This document shows, piece by piece, positions 44,103 through 56,318 of a stretch of DNA of 64,000 bases. Made by a program: the position numbers and the translations under genes. The notes under the pieces were generated by a model. It did no database searches, had not been told where the DNA came from, and saw nothing but the letters and a program-made list of their open reading frames with translations. This DNA comes from Diaporthe sp. PMI_573 (Eukaryota; Ascomycota; Sordariomycetes; Diaporthales; Diaporthaceae). The stretch is taken from contig JAJTUP010000003.1 in the NCBI GenBank assembly GCA_021399435.1, positions 930,001-994,000 on the forward strand, in the 5' to 3' direction. Positions within the stretch are counted from its first letter, which is position 1. Every line of letters starts with the position of its first letter.

Positions 44103-46032
44103 ATGTCCAATCGTCCTATATTTATGGCAACGCACCCACGTGCTTGCTCAACCGCCTTTGAAAGGGTACGTGCATATCAATAGCCCTGCCGAACCCATAT
44201 TCCAGGGTTCTGGGGGCTCATTCCGCGATGGCAATACTGGCCCTGAAATGGCGTGCTCGCCAGTTAGTGGGACAAAGCCCCGAGTGCTGACCTTCCACCC
44301 CCCGCTCATAGGTCTTCATGACACGCCGTGACATCCTCCAAACTGCCCATGAGCCGTTCGGGGATGCCTTTTACTACGGCCCTGAGCTCCTCAGCAGGCG
44401 CTTCGCCGACGATGAGGAGGCCAGGGTCAAGAGCGGCTTCTCAAAGTCGACCTACAAGACCATCATGGACCGGCTCGAGAACGACGGCAAAGAGGTTCGA
44501 TCCAACCCTCCCCAGCTTCTTGCTGTCTGAGCCTCTACCTTGATTTTCCCCTTCGCCTTCGGCACTGAGACACCACCTGGATCTGCCCTGATTTCTTCCC
44601 TTCGTGCTTCTGGCCGAGTCGGGCTGCATTTCGACCCCCCTGGCTCTTCCTATTCGCTCCAGGCGCAAGTGCGCTCGTGCTCGATTGGGGGGGAGACCAT
44701 GGCGTGGGCGAAAATGCTGCCGGTCTTGGGTTGGTGAACCCTGCTTCTGTGGTCACCCAAGAGCCGATCTTTGAGCCCAGTTGTTCGATCCTAGATCAGG
44801 TCGTACTTGCTCCTCCCGCTCCGTTGTGCGATCCCGAAAAGGGCACTGCCCATCAGGAGACGGCCCTCCTTTCGATGCGAAACGCGGTGCGATCGTGAAT
44901 CGAGGCGAAACGAAACGACACGAGGGCAGCCAACTGCCTCAGCGACCATTTTCAGAAGAGATATCAAGCTATGTGACATGCTCAGATACTTACCATCAGC
45001 AGGGTAAGCGAGTCTTCATCAAGGACATCGCTCATTATTTGCTCCCTCCCGACGGCACCCCCGCCGACGTTGCTCCCACTCTCGTCGGCGGTCACAACCT
45101 GACCAACGGCTCCGACAACAACCAGACCTCCAACGGCCCAGAGCACACAACCGGCTTCGTCAACGGCCCCACAAACGGCGACGATGCTAGTGCTGCTACT
45201 GCTCCCGCCCATACAAACGGTTTCGTCAACGGGCCGACAGACGCCAACGCCGAGGAGGACAACCCGACGGTGATGCCGACCGAGATGCTGCGGGGCTTCC
45301 ACTGGACCTTCCTGATCCGACACCCGCGGCGCTCCATCCCGTCCTACTTCCGGTGCACGATCCCGCCCCTGAGCGAGCTGACGGGCTTCCACGAGTTCAT
45401 GCCCTCCGAGGCCGGGTACGACGAGCTGCGCCGGCTCTTCGACTACCTCCTGGACCAGGGCATCATCGGCCCCGCCAAGGCTGGGGACGAGGCGCCCCTG
45501 GACGAGGCGCTCAACGACACGAGCAGCGAGCAGGGTGGGGCATCCGCGGACCGCTGCTCCATCACCGTCATCGACGCCGACGACCTGCTCAACAACCCCG
45601 AGGCCATCCTCAAGATCTACTGCAAGGAGGTCGGCATCGACTACAGCCCCGCCATGCTGCAGTGGGGCGACGAGGACAACCAGCAGTACGCAGCCAAGGC
45701 CTTTGAGAAGTGGTACGGCTTCCACCACGACGCCATCGAGAGCACATGCCTCCGGCCGAGGGCGGGTCATCATGTGAGTTCCCCCCCCCCTTCTACCCCC
45801 AAATCAACCAGCGAAGAGGCACATTCACCGTATCGGTACCATTCGTACCTTGGGAGAACAACGGCTGACTGGTGATTTTGTTCCCCCACTGCAGAAGGTT
45901 CCCACCGTCGAGGCTGAGAACGAGGAATGGCGCAAGAAGTTCGGCGAGGATGCTGCCCGGGTGATCAGGGAGACGGTCGACGCAAACGTCGCCGATTATG
46001 AGTACCTCAAGTCCTTTGCCATCAAGGTCTAA
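44103..46032 (+). CDS. sulfotransferase-like P-loop protein
   Basis: Four exons: 44103-44165, 44312-44494, 45003-45773, 45895-46032, all in phase 0, giving 384 residues. The start MSNRPIFMATHPRACSTAFE carries the 5'-phosphosulfate (PSB-like) loop of the sulfotransferase family, followed by VFMTRRDILQTAHEPFGDAF and YKTIMDRLENDGKEGKRVFI. The typical arginine-containing strand is HWTFLIRHPRRSIPSYFR. Fungal members of this group are mostly uncharacterised; donor and acceptor substrates are unknown. A Thr/Asn-rich insert with two copies of GFVNGPT sits at about residues 100-145. Intron 2 is 508 nt long with a weak GTTCGA donor, but the join (KEGKRVF) fits the family. Intron 1 is 146 nt. Confidence 0.82.
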
Positions 46033-46401
46033 AGGCACACCAAGGAGGAACATCTTTAGCTTTGCTTTTGCTTCTTTGCTGGATTGATGAATAATGAGCG
46101 CATTGGGACGAAAGGTTGATGTCGTGCTTCAATTGTTTGCGATTGCACGGGTTTTGGGATACATGAACAACTGGTTTTACAAATCGCCAAGTCGACCAGG
46201 GGATAAACACCCTTGTCCTCGGCTTTCTGAAGTGGCTTTTTCCACATGTCGCGTAACATGAGGAATTTGATACGATACAATGGATATCTGTTGTCCGCAC
46301 GGACACACATCAACATGTTCTTGGTGTTCTGCTTGTGCACGTGACCACTTCCCACCGTCTCGTTCTCTTGTCTTATACAATCCTGCATACAATCCTGTAT
46401 A
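46033..46401. other. convergent 3' flanks
   Basis: Short stretch between two genes that end towards each other. No further gene. Confidence 0.5.
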
Positions 46402-47505
46402 CTATACCCGAGTCTCCTGCGAGGAGCTTCCGCTCTTTCCTCTCAGCCATCCCAGCCATCCCTTCTTGCGCTGCGGCTGCTCCTCTTGCTCTGCCATAAA
46501 ATTTGGCTCCGCAACGGTCCCCTGGACATGGATGGCCTCTCCGGCCGCGGGCTCCTCCAACGGCTCTTCCAACAAATAACTTGTCTTGAACCTGGGGTTC
46601 ACAATTTTCTTCGGCAGCCCAACAGAGTGCGTCACATTCTCGGTCCACTCGCTGGCCCAGTGGCGGTCTGCGTCGTTGGACCAGTAGATGTTGGCCGTGA
46701 CGAGCGTCTTCGGCGCCTTCGGCGCCACCGCCCTCGCCTTGGGCTTTGGTCTTGACTTTGACGATGACTCAGCCGCAGCGTTCGTCTCGTCGATGTTCTC
46801 CGGCGCAGCTGCGCCTACTGGCTGGGCCTCGGCCTTCTCCGCGATAGTCTCGGCGTCCTCGCTCGGTGGCAGCGGCTCGGCCGCCCACATCTTGTTGCCC
46901 CTCCCCGCGCCGGCCAGGACGGCGGCTATGTCGGCGATGGCGTTGGACTTCTGGTTGTGGATCAGCTCCCCGCGCTCCCGCCGGGACACGGACGCCAGCT
47001 CGTCGGCCTGCCACCCCCACTCGAGCTCGTGGCGGTGCCGGAACTCGCGCAGCTTCTGCATTACGTTCCGCCCCACGACGCCGAGGCCCTTGGGGACCTC
47101 GATCAGGCACAGGGGCTGCCAGTAGTCCCTCCTCAGCTCGGCTGGCTTCTGCTTCTTGACGGTGAAGGGGATCTGGGAGAGGCCCTTGTGGGAATCGCGC
47201 TGTAGGTCGGGAAGAGGGAGAGTGTTAGCCAATTCGGGCTATCATGGATCAATGCTGATCGTTGGGTGAGTAAGTAGCAGGGCGCATCGTACCGGTAGTT
47301 CGGGATCGTGTGTGTAGATGATCATGCCCCGGGCGATGTGGTGGTGCACCCAGATTCGCTCGCCCAGGCCTACCTTGAAGCCGGTCAGGTGGTGCCGCGG
47401 CTGCTTGCGCTTCGGCGTTGTGTGGCCATGCCGTATGCTGACCCTGGAGACGCCGGTTGACAGTCGGCCGAGTATGCCGACCACGGATGCCGGCGAGGAC
47501 TTCAT
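46402..47505 (-). CDS. mhr1: mitochondrial large-subunit ribosomal protein mL67 (Mhr1)
   Basis: Two exons with a 54-nt intron (47239-47292); 349 residues. Mhr1/mL67 is a mitoribosome large-subunit protein; in yeast it is also the recombinase that starts mtDNA rolling-circle replication. The N-terminus (ILGRLSTGVSRVSIRHGHTT) looks like a mitochondrial presequence. Family blocks follow: KRKQPRHHLTGFKVGLGERI, WVHHHI, MIIYTHDPELP, QIPFTVKKQKPAELRRDYWQ, FRHRHELEWGW and NAIADIAAVLAGAGRGNKMW. The C-terminal third is Ala/Pro/Lys-rich, with a conserved-looking WSNDADRHWASEWTENVTHS. It is longer than yeast Mhr1 (226 residues) because of that tail. It is divergent with Hsp104, 777 bp apart. Confidence 0.88.
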
Positions 47506-48282
47506 GGCGGCTGGTTGTGTGGAGGTCTCGCGGCGGCCCAGATCTCAATTCGGGTGTGTCGCACCTCTGGCCGTCAACGCGCCGAGCAGAATTTCCAGAG
47601 GCTCAAGCTCCTTAGCTAAGCAGGTCGTCTGGGCACTCACATGGCTTATCGCTTATCGACCCTTGCTGGGCTTTTCCAAGGTTGAGCTGCCTGGCTACAG
47701 TTGGGCGGGGGGGTCCAGGGAGGGGGTCGGCGTGCCCCAAGCTGCTGGGTTAGCCGTTGCAGGGTGCACGCGGTTGGGGCCTATCAGGGCCTGGGCCGCT
47801 GTTTCCCGCCGCTTCCCGTAGCTTCCAGATGCTTCCAGGTGCTGCCTGCCAATGACGTCGAGCAGGCTCTAGCAAGCTCTGGTATCATCCCACCTCGTGC
47901 CAGCTCCTGCCAGCCTCCGCCAGCTTCAGGTGGAAGAACGTGGTCGGCCACATCGAAACCTGCATTTCCGTCGAGGTCATTCTGAGAGTGTCCACGACTC
48001 CACTGCGCAACGAGGATAAATCTATCGCATCTGAGGCTTCTTGACACCCTCCTCTCTCAACAACTACATAAACTTGCTTCTCACTTTTGTGAAGTGACAA
48101 AGTTCATCCACAAAGAACACGAGCAAAACACTGTCCATATTTACTTCAATTTCACTTAATTTCTGTTGTTTTATTTACGCAACGCACGACTTTGCCGTTG
48201 CTGATTGATACCCATACTGTCCGCAAACACGCACATATACTTTGCTTTTCCACTCATCACATCCGCCTCGACATAATTCATC
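47506..48282. promoter_or_regulatory. shared promoter region of mhr1 and hsp104
   Basis: Divergent intergenic DNA. It contains the TTC array described separately, a TTCnnnnnGAA arrangement at 47925-47938, and a C/T- and A-rich leader before the Hsp104 ATG. Confidence 0.5.
47801..47840. promoter_or_regulatory. putative step-type heat-shock element
   Basis: Four units of the form GYTTCCnnnn in tandem place TTC at 47803, 47813, 47823 and 47833, exactly 10 bp apart. This is the spacing of step-type heat-shock elements (nTTCn, 5-bp gap, nTTCn), which trimeric Hsf1 can bind. It lies about 445 bp before the Hsp104 start and about 300 bp before mhr1. Binding is inferred, not shown. Confidence 0.6.
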
Positions 48283-48927
48283 ATGAATTCCAAGATGGAG
48301 TTCACGGATCGAGCCAAGAAGGCTTTGGAGGACGCCATGGCTCTGGCAGAGCAATACGCACACAGCCAACTCCTGCCAGTCCATCTGGCCGTGTCTCTGC
48401 TAGACCCTCCCCCAGACCAGTCCAAGGATCAACAGAATGGTCCTACGTCTATCAGCAGCACCCTCCTGCGGCAGGTCATCGAGCGAGCACACGGTGACCC
48501 ACAGCTCTTCGATCGGGCCCTGAAGAAGTCGCTCGTCCGCCTGCCCAGTCAGGACCCACCCCCAGAGAATGTCTCCATGGCCCCATCGTTCAACACGGTC
48601 CTCCGCAAGGCCGCGGAGCTGCAGAAGGTCCAAAAAGATACCTACATCGCCGTCGACCACCTCATCACAGCACTGGCCGAGGACAGCTCCATAGCCAACT
48701 CCCTCACGGAGGCAAACATCCCCAAGGCAAAGCTTGTGCAGGATGCTGTACAGGCAATCCGTGGCACGAAGCGGGTAGACTCCAAGACAGCCGACACTGA
48801 GGAGGAGTCTGAGAACCTAGCCAAGTTCACCATCGACATGACCTCCATGGCACGGGAAGGCAAGATCGACCCTGTCATCGGCCGTGAGGAGGAAATCAGG
48901 AGAGTCGTCCGCATTCTGTCTCGTCGA

Positions 48928-48959
<32 letters not shown>

Positions 48960-51063
48960 AGGTGTCGGAAAGACAACTGTTGTCGAGGGTCTGGCGCAGC
49001 GGATCGTCAACGCCGATGTGCCTGACAACTTGGCTCAGTGCAAGCTGCTCTCGCTCGACGTCGGTGCTTTGGTTGCTGGCAGCAAGTACCGGGGCGAGTT
49101 TGAGGAGAGAATGAAGGGTGTCCTGAAGGAGATTGAGCAGTCTAAGGATATGATTGTGCTCTTCGTCGATGAGATTCACCTTCTCATGGGCGCCGGCTCC
49201 TCAGGAGAGGGAGGAATGGACGCTGCCAACCTGCTGAAGCCCATGCTTGCCCGTGGTCAGCTGCACTGTATCGGTGCCACGACACTGGCTGAGTACCGCA
49301 AGTACATCGAGAAGGATGCTGCCTTCGAGCGCCGTTTCCAACAAGTCATCGTTAAGGAACCCTCGATTCCCGAGACGGTTTCGATCCTGCGAGGTCTCAA
49401 GGAGAAGTACGAAGTCCACCACGGTGTCAACATTGCCGATGCCGCCATTGTCTCCGCTGCAAGCCTCGCAGCTCGGTATCTCACTTCTCGCCGCCTGCCT
49501 GATTCTGCCGTTGATCTCATTGACGAGGCGGCAGCAGCTGTGCGGGTGGCGAGGGAGTCTCAGCCTGAAATCATCGATAGTCTCGAGCGACGACTGCGAC
49601 AACTAAAGATTGAGATCCACGCTCTCACGCGCGAGAAGGACGATGCGTCCAAAGCTCGTCTGGCCCAGGCCAAGCAAGACGCTGCCAATGTTGAGGATGA
49701 GCTGCGCCCTCTGCGCGAGAAGTACGAGAGCGAGAGGAAGCGTGGCAAGGACATCCAGGAGGCAAAGATGAAGCTTGACCAGCTCAAGGTCAAGGCGGAG
49801 GAAATGAGCCGGATCGGTGATCACGGCCGAGCTGCCGATCTCCAGTACTATGCCATCCCCGAGCAAGAGGCCACTATCAAGAAGCTCGAGAAGGAAAAGG
49901 CTGCCGCAGACGCCGCCTTGAACGCCAACCCGATGGACAACGGCGGCTCCATGGTCACCGATGTTGTCGGTCCTGACCAGATTAACGAGATCGTCTCCCG
50001 CTGGACCGGAATCCCGGTTACCCGACTCAAGACCACTGAGAAGGATAAGCTGCTTAAGATGGAAAACGCTCTCGGCAAGATCGTCGTTGGTCAAAAGGAG
50101 GCTGTCCAAGCTGTCTCCAATGCTATTCGTCTCCAGCGCTCGGGTCTCAGCAACCCCAACCAGCCACCAAGTTTCCTCTTCTGTGGTCCATCTGGAACGG
50201 GTAAGACGCTGCTTACGAAAGCTCTTGCCGAGTTCTTGTTCGACGATTCTAAGGCCATGATCCGGTTCGACATGTCTGAGTACCAAGAACGGCACGCACT
50301 CAGCCGTATGATCGGTGCTCCACCCGGCTACGTCGGACACGACGCGGGCGGCCAACTGACCGAGGCCCTTCGTCGCAAGCCTTTCTCCATCCTGCTCTTC
50401 GACGAGGTTGAGAAGGCAGCGAAGGAGATACTCACAGTCCTGCTGCAACTCATGGACGACGGTCGCATTACTGACGGTCAAGGACGTGTCGTCGATGCCC
50501 GGAACTGCATTGTCGTCATGACCTCCAACCTCGGTGCCGAGTACCTAGCTCGACCCAATGCTAAGGATGGAAAGATCGACCCGACTACTCGAGAGCTTGT
50601 CATGAACGCCCTGCGGAACTACTTCCTGCCTGAGTTCCTGAACCGTATCAACTCGACAGTCATCTTCAACCGCCTCACCAGGAAGGAGATTCGCAAGATC
50701 GTCGACCTCCGCATCAGCGAGATCCAGAAGCGTCTCAACGACAACGACCGAAACGTGTCCATCTCAGTGTCCGAAGAAGCCAAGGACTACCTCGGCAACG
50801 CCGGATACTCACCTGCATACGGTGCTCGGCCGCTGTCTCGCCTCATTGAGAAGGAGGTGCTCAACAAATTGGCTGTGCTTATTCTCAAGGGCAATATACA
50901 GAATGGAGAGGTTGCCCGGGTCGAGCTGATCGACAACAAGATCACTGTCCTTGCCAACCACACGGATTCCTCAGACTCGGAGGAGATGTCGGTGGACGAA
51001 GAAGAGGATGCCGTGGATGAGATAGTTGGTGATGAAGACATGGATGAGGATATTTACGACTAG
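48283..51063 (+). CDS. hsp104: Hsp104/Hsp98 disaggregase (ClpB family)
   Basis: An intronless ORF of 926 codons for the hexameric AAA+ disaggregase that pulls proteins out of aggregates with Hsp70/Hsp40. The N domain ([20 protein letters not shown], residues 6-160) precedes D1 with Walker A GEPGVGKT (about 225-232) and Walker B VLFVDEIH. The middle coiled-coil domain runs from about 410 to 535 ([20 protein letters not shown]). D2 has Walker A GPSGTGKT (about 634) and Walker [11 protein letters not shown], then the sensor and lid region ([20 protein letters not shown]). The acidic C-terminus ([10 protein letters not shown]) replaces the yeast DDLD end, which recruits TPR co-chaperones. No introns is common for heat-shock genes and avoids splicing arrest during heat. 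All key residues are present. Confidence 0.97.
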
Positions 51064-52379
51064 ATGCTGCTTTTCAAAGGCAGACATGGAAGCGGGAGCT
51101 TTGGAACTGATTGTTATGAGCATGATGAGCCACGACAAATGGGAATTTCTGTACCTGTCTCCTGGGAATGAAACGGGACTACAAAAAGAATGGGTACGGC
51201 GTTAGCAGCATTGTTTGTTTTAGTTAGGACTCTGTCCCGGATAATACATTAAGTAGCGTTTACTTGACTTATTGACCATGATCATCCGTGACTGTGTGAT
51301 TGATTATGCGGCTCTGCTGCTGTGCCGAGTCCAACACCCTGCAGCAGAGCGCAAAGTCCTATTTTCATCCTTACCCGCCATGAAAACTTGTAGTGTCCAG
51401 GCTCGCAGAGGCACTCATGGTCAAGGATAAGATCATGCTGCCGAGCTGTCTTCAGTGAGGTTCCATTTGCATGATGTATCACCATGCTCATCTGTTTCTG
51501 CTCAATCACCCCGAGATGTAGAAGATGTGTATGGTCTTACGAGTCTGCAACGCTTGATGCTCATGAATTTTGTGACGTCTCTGTCGTCCACCTGTGCCCG
51601 TTGGGAAGGAGGAACAAGTCTCGCTTTGTTTTTATTTCCCGCCATTATTCATACATAGCTCCCGTGACGGACGCCTGGGGCCCCTCTGAGCACAGCGAGT
51701 TCCGCGTGAGTGCCGACATGCCCAGCAGAGGCAATATCTCACTTGATGGAAGTTGGATGATCATATAAGGTAGTCATCAACACTCTTCCTTGGAAAACAC
51801 AGCATACAGTAATTACATCACAAGACTCTTTTTATTCCGGGACATATACATAGTGTCACTTGACAGATGAAAAGTACACTCGCAATTCGATTGAGCTGAT
51901 CATCGCAACTTGTGCTCTGTTATTAGCTAGGTAGCAGCTCCTGCATTCTGGCGTCGTTCTGTTCCCTTTAAATATACAAGGCAAGTCCCAGCTGGACTGA
52001 CTGCCTCATAACGAGTACCATCCTCGATCGAGTTTCTGTGGCCTTGAGCATCTATGCTGAAACCATGCGACACTGTGGAAGTCAAGCAGTGTCAATCGCC
52101 GGATAAGGGCATACATGCCACCCACCCAGCTTTTGGTTATGCGCGTCTGCCAGGATGGAAGTATTGACCAAGGACTTCAGTGGCCTCAAATCTATTTGCA
52201 GCCTGCAAAGGATGAGCCTGGTGGGCCTTGCCAGGCACTCCCACCCGGACTTCTTGGGGCGAGGTTGGCTCGTGCCTCTCATTGTCTAATGATTCCATCC
52301 TCCCTGCCATATTGCCACAAAAGCCAAAGCACCTTTGGTATTCCAAGGAGGAGGCTTACTCGACCGCCGGGCCCCTTTC
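51064..52379. other. convergent intergenic DNA
   Basis: No supported gene in 1.3 kb between the Hsp104 gene and the RING gene, which end towards each other. Short frames near 51455-51768 and 52082-52423 lack motifs. Confidence 0.5.
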
Positions 52380-55300
52380 CTAACCCCACCTGCTCTCCTC
52401 CCTCTCCGCCTCGCTCTTCTTGAGCCTCGCCTCGCCGTCCTCGTCCACTACCTGGCCGCCCCTGCGAGTCCGGCTCCTCTTGGCGTCGGAGCCGCCGCTC
52501 GTGTCCTCTGTGTTGCGTCGCTTCAGCCCCGTAAACTGCGCGAGCCGCTGGGTCTCCTTGAGCAGGCGCTCGCGGTTGCGCCGCTCGCGCTCCGCCGCAT
52601 GGGGGTCGAGGCCCGAAGGCTTGGACGCCGACGCCGACGAGGACCGCCGGCTGTTGTCCCTGCCTCGGTCCCTTTCCCTGTCCCTGTCCCTATCCCTGTC
52701 TGCGGCGGGGCCGGAGGGGGGCTGCTTGGCGGATGAGGAAGACGTGCTGGTCGGGGTCTTGGTGAACGCGCCCTTGATTTCAAAGCCCTTGGCGGGCGCG
52801 TTGAATATCGAGTAGTTCTTGGATATGCTGCCCCTAGGTCCGGTGGGCGGGTTGAATGGCTTCACATCTTCCGCCGGCTCCGTCGGGGTCGGTGGTTCGG
52901 CGGTTGATCGCTTGCTGTGCCGTTTCTCGCGCTCCTTGTCACGCTCACGGTCGCGCTCTCGCCTTCGCTCCCTGTCTTTGTCCTTTTCTCGGTCTCGGTC
53001 CCGGTCCGACCGGTCCGACCGATCGTGATCGCGGTCTCTGTCCCTGTCTCGGTGTGACGAGCGATGGCTGGACTTCCGCTTGTAGTCCCGGTCATCATCG
53101 GAGTGATCCCGCTCGCGGTCTCTGTCCTTCTCGCGGTCTCTGTCGCGATCCCGGCGTTTCTCCGAGTCTCGCTCCTTGCGACTGCTGCGGTGGCTCGCCT
53201 TGCGCGACCCAGCAGGTGAGGCAGATTTGGACCGGTCGCCGTACTTGTCGTCCCTGGAAGACCGTGACCTAGGTTCCTCTTCTTCATCGAGGTATTTCTT
53301 ACTGCTGCGGTGACGGTGACGCTGTTCTTTGTCGTAGTCTCGCTCGCCGTCCGAGGCGGAGTGGTCCCGGCGGCTCTTGCGCTTGCGATCCCTACGCTCG
53401 CCACTGCGGCTTCGCGAGGGGGCTGCTGACTCGGAACGATCTTGGTCTCTGCCATGTCGGTCTCGATGACGGCTTGTGTCTCGTTCCTGGTCCCGGCTGC
53501 CTTTGCTTCTGCTTGTGCTTCGCTCACGTTGATGCTCCGGATCAGCCTTCCGCGGAGAACTACTCCGCGACCTATGATGCTCACGTTCATCGTCAACTGG
53601 GTTGCCAGTGCCATTCACTGGGGTACTAGGGCTCTGGACCCTTTTGAAGTTCTCGCCACCAGGGATCTGGTATCCTCTGGCTCGTAGGTTAAGCAGGCTG
53701 GTGTTTGGCAGACCCTGACGCATAGCTTTTGGTCCCTTGGGTGCATTCAGAGGTACGTCAGGCACAGGGGCTGCCGGAGGAGGCATTACTCCAAAGTTCC
53801 CACCGCGAGCATGGTGTCCGCCAAAAGGCGGCCCTGAACCTGGTCTCATACTTGGGTCTGCAGGTACAAAATTGCCGTTTGGCGCAAGAGTCGGGTCACC
53901 ACCGCCGACGACGCCACCACCTGAAGCTGCTTTGTCCGACTCGTTGTGCTGGCCAGGGCCGGCCGCATTGTCGGGTCCTGCGCCTGGAGCTTCCGACTTA
54001 GTTTTGTCGTCTCCATTCTCGTTCACCAACTCCGTCTTGTCGGCATCCTGTACGCTGTCCTGGCTCGCTTCGGGGCGGATGGTACGGCCGAACTCATCGA
54101 CACCCTTGTCCCCTTCGCCTTCACCCGATGATACGTTGGCAAGCGACTGGGGGCCATTTGGGTCCTTGTCCACCATGTTTGAGCCATCTTGCTGATTCAT
54201 GTAGTTCTGGCCCTGAAAATTCCCCTGTTGCCCATAACCAAAACCACCACGGCCGAAGTTATTGAAGTTCCCGCGGCCACGGAATCCTCGGCCGCCTCGA
54301 TAGAAGCCCCTCCCGCGATAGGCATTGAATTGGTTGTGAGGGCCAAAATTACCTTGATTGTATCCTGCTTGGTAGGCAGAGTTAAAGTCTCCATAATCAC
54401 CGTTACCCATGCCCGAAGCATTTGGATGATTGTAATTATTCTGGCCGTTATTCCACGATTGCGGTCCGTTCCAGTTACCATCGGCGCCCATGCTACCATT
54501 GAACCCTCCCATGCCGCCGTTCATCATGCTCATGTCCATGCCTGGTCCGAAGCCATTGCTCATCTGGTACATGTTCATCATCGAAGGGTCCATGCCCATT
54601 CCTGGCATCCCTAGATGGCTTTGTTAGTCAGGGCCGCTTTGGGAATGGGTTCACATTTTTGCTCACCCATCATCGGGAACGCGCCAAAGTTGGGCGCCAT
54701 TCCATTCTGCATGGCCATCATCATCTGCATTTGGTTGAAGTCACCACCGAAGTTCATGTTGGGGAAAGATCCGTTCATGCCACCACCAAAGCCGAGGCCA
54801 TTGGGGAAAGATGGATTTTGTTGGCTGTTGTCTTTATTATTCTCATCACCATCAGCTTCTCCTGGAGCTGCCTCGGCGTCTCCCTTGTCCTCGTTCGATT
54901 CGTTTTGCTCTTCCGCTTGGTTGTCTTCCGGATTTTCAGCCTCCCCTGACACCAGCTCGCCCGACGGCTCATTCTGCAGCGGAGTTAGTACAGATCAGGT
55001 TGATGTGGGAGCCACGAGTTGCGCAAACCTCAACTTCAGTAGCAGATGTTTGCTCCGCGTTTGTTTCCGTGGTGTCGGGGGCGGCGCGCTGCTCATCGAG
55101 AGAGCCATCGGCCTGAGGCTGTTCGCCTTGATGTCGTGTCTCTTGGGTGACATCTGCGGTCGCTGCTTCTGCGCTGGCGTCTTCGCCGGGTGGCTTATCG
55201 TCGGATACAGCCGGCGTCGGAGTAGGTCTCGCGTCAACGGGAGTCATTGGCGTCGATTCCTTGGCCTGAGAGCTGTCTCGTTTCTTCTCGGCAGTCTTCA

Positions 55301-55674
55301 GGAAGGCCTTGGTCGTCATTCGAAGAGCCTTGTTAGGCTTGCAGTCATCGGCCGACATTGGGGTGTGTTCGCAGACGGGACATGTTGTTCGCAGGGCCAG
55401 TTTGCCTGAGCATGTCAGCGGACCTGAGGACTCATCCTCTGGGTGGCGGAATACTCACAGTTCTCGCAGATCATCTGCTCGCAACAGGGTGTTCTGAAGG
55501 CGTTGACAGCGAGCTTGCTGCAGATAGCACAGCGCAACTTGATTGGCACTTCATCCTGCGGCAACGAGCTGGGATGGTTGTCAGCTTCTGCGTCGCGCGA
55601 GGCGCTCCTTGGTGGTGAGCATACCTTATGAGCTCGGCCAGAGCAGGCGTCACAGTCACGTAGGCTGCCGCCAT
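52380..55674 (-). CDS. RING/U-box-like protein with RS/RD-rich tail (Mpe1/RBBP6-like)
   Basis: Five exons; introns 55569-55624, 55406-55458, 54974-55028 and 54611-54666 (53-56 nt). The spliced frame has 1024 residues. Near residues 28-65 is a compact zinc-finger: CAIC, FRTPCCEQMICENC, TTCPVC, then MSADDCKPNKALRMTTKAFL. This arrangement, with a PNKALR helix after it, resembles the RING of Mpe1/RBBP6, which act in mRNA 3'-end processing, but the DWNN domain is missing. Met/Gly/Asn-rich and RGRG segments (RGRGFYRGGRGFRGRGNFNN) suggest RNA binding. The last third is extremely rich in Arg-Asp and Arg-Ser repeats (RDRDREKDRDRERD), as in splicing factors. A role as nuclear E3 ligase in RNA processing is an inference. 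Confidence 0.75.
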
Positions 55675-56318
55675 GGTCTGCGATCAGAAGAATTGAAGTG
55701 GTGAAGTTACTCGTGTGCGCCAAACGAGCTGGCGGCGCGGTGACGAGACGCCGAAGCTGGTGGTTAAATCCTCGCAAGGAAGTACTCCATCTGCGGGTGG
55801 TTGTGGCTTCGTCGCCGTGTGTCTGAATGGTACGCAGCCTGGAAGATACTGAGAAGGGATAAAGCTTGGCCTGTCGAGTGCCGCGGCAGCAGTGCAGGCA
55901 GAGCGCGTCTCGAAAAATTGGAAGAGGTCACCAAAATGAACACCTGGAAGAGCTGGTCTGTGCGCCGCGCCATTCCGCCCCCCGACCCACCCGCTATCGC
56001 CGTCAGGTTGGGGGGGAGGGGTGAGTCGTTTGCCATCTGCCCAGACAGCGGCACGAGACACGGACAAGACTTATTCACAGCAAAACTTGCGTCTTGAGCA
56101 TGAACAACTAAGAATATGGTTCATTAGGGGAAGTAGTTACATTCGCTACTTGACTACAGTGACGGGAATGTGCTAAACGCAAGACGTATTACGCCCAAGT
56201 GACCTGCTCTCGAGACTTGCTCTATCACCCCAAGAACCAGACATCCATCCTTTGGAAGGCAGAAAATGCAATGCTTCATTTGAACACTTCCACCTCAGCC
56301 TCAGCCTCAGACTCAGAC
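55675..56318. other. promoter of the RING gene and 3' flank of the Rab5 gene
   Basis: No gene. A 6-bp repeat (CCTCAG/ACTCAG) at about 56294-56322 lies in the 3' flank of the Rab5 gene. Confidence 0.5.

Noticed and set aside
44982..45773. Minus-strand ORF of 263 codons opposite the sulfotransferase-like exon 3
   Set aside because: Valine/glycine-rich antisense shadow of a clear coding exon.
53737..54614. Plus-strand ORFs opposite the RING gene
   Set aside because: Low-complexity shadows of the Gly/Asn- and Arg-rich coding exon.
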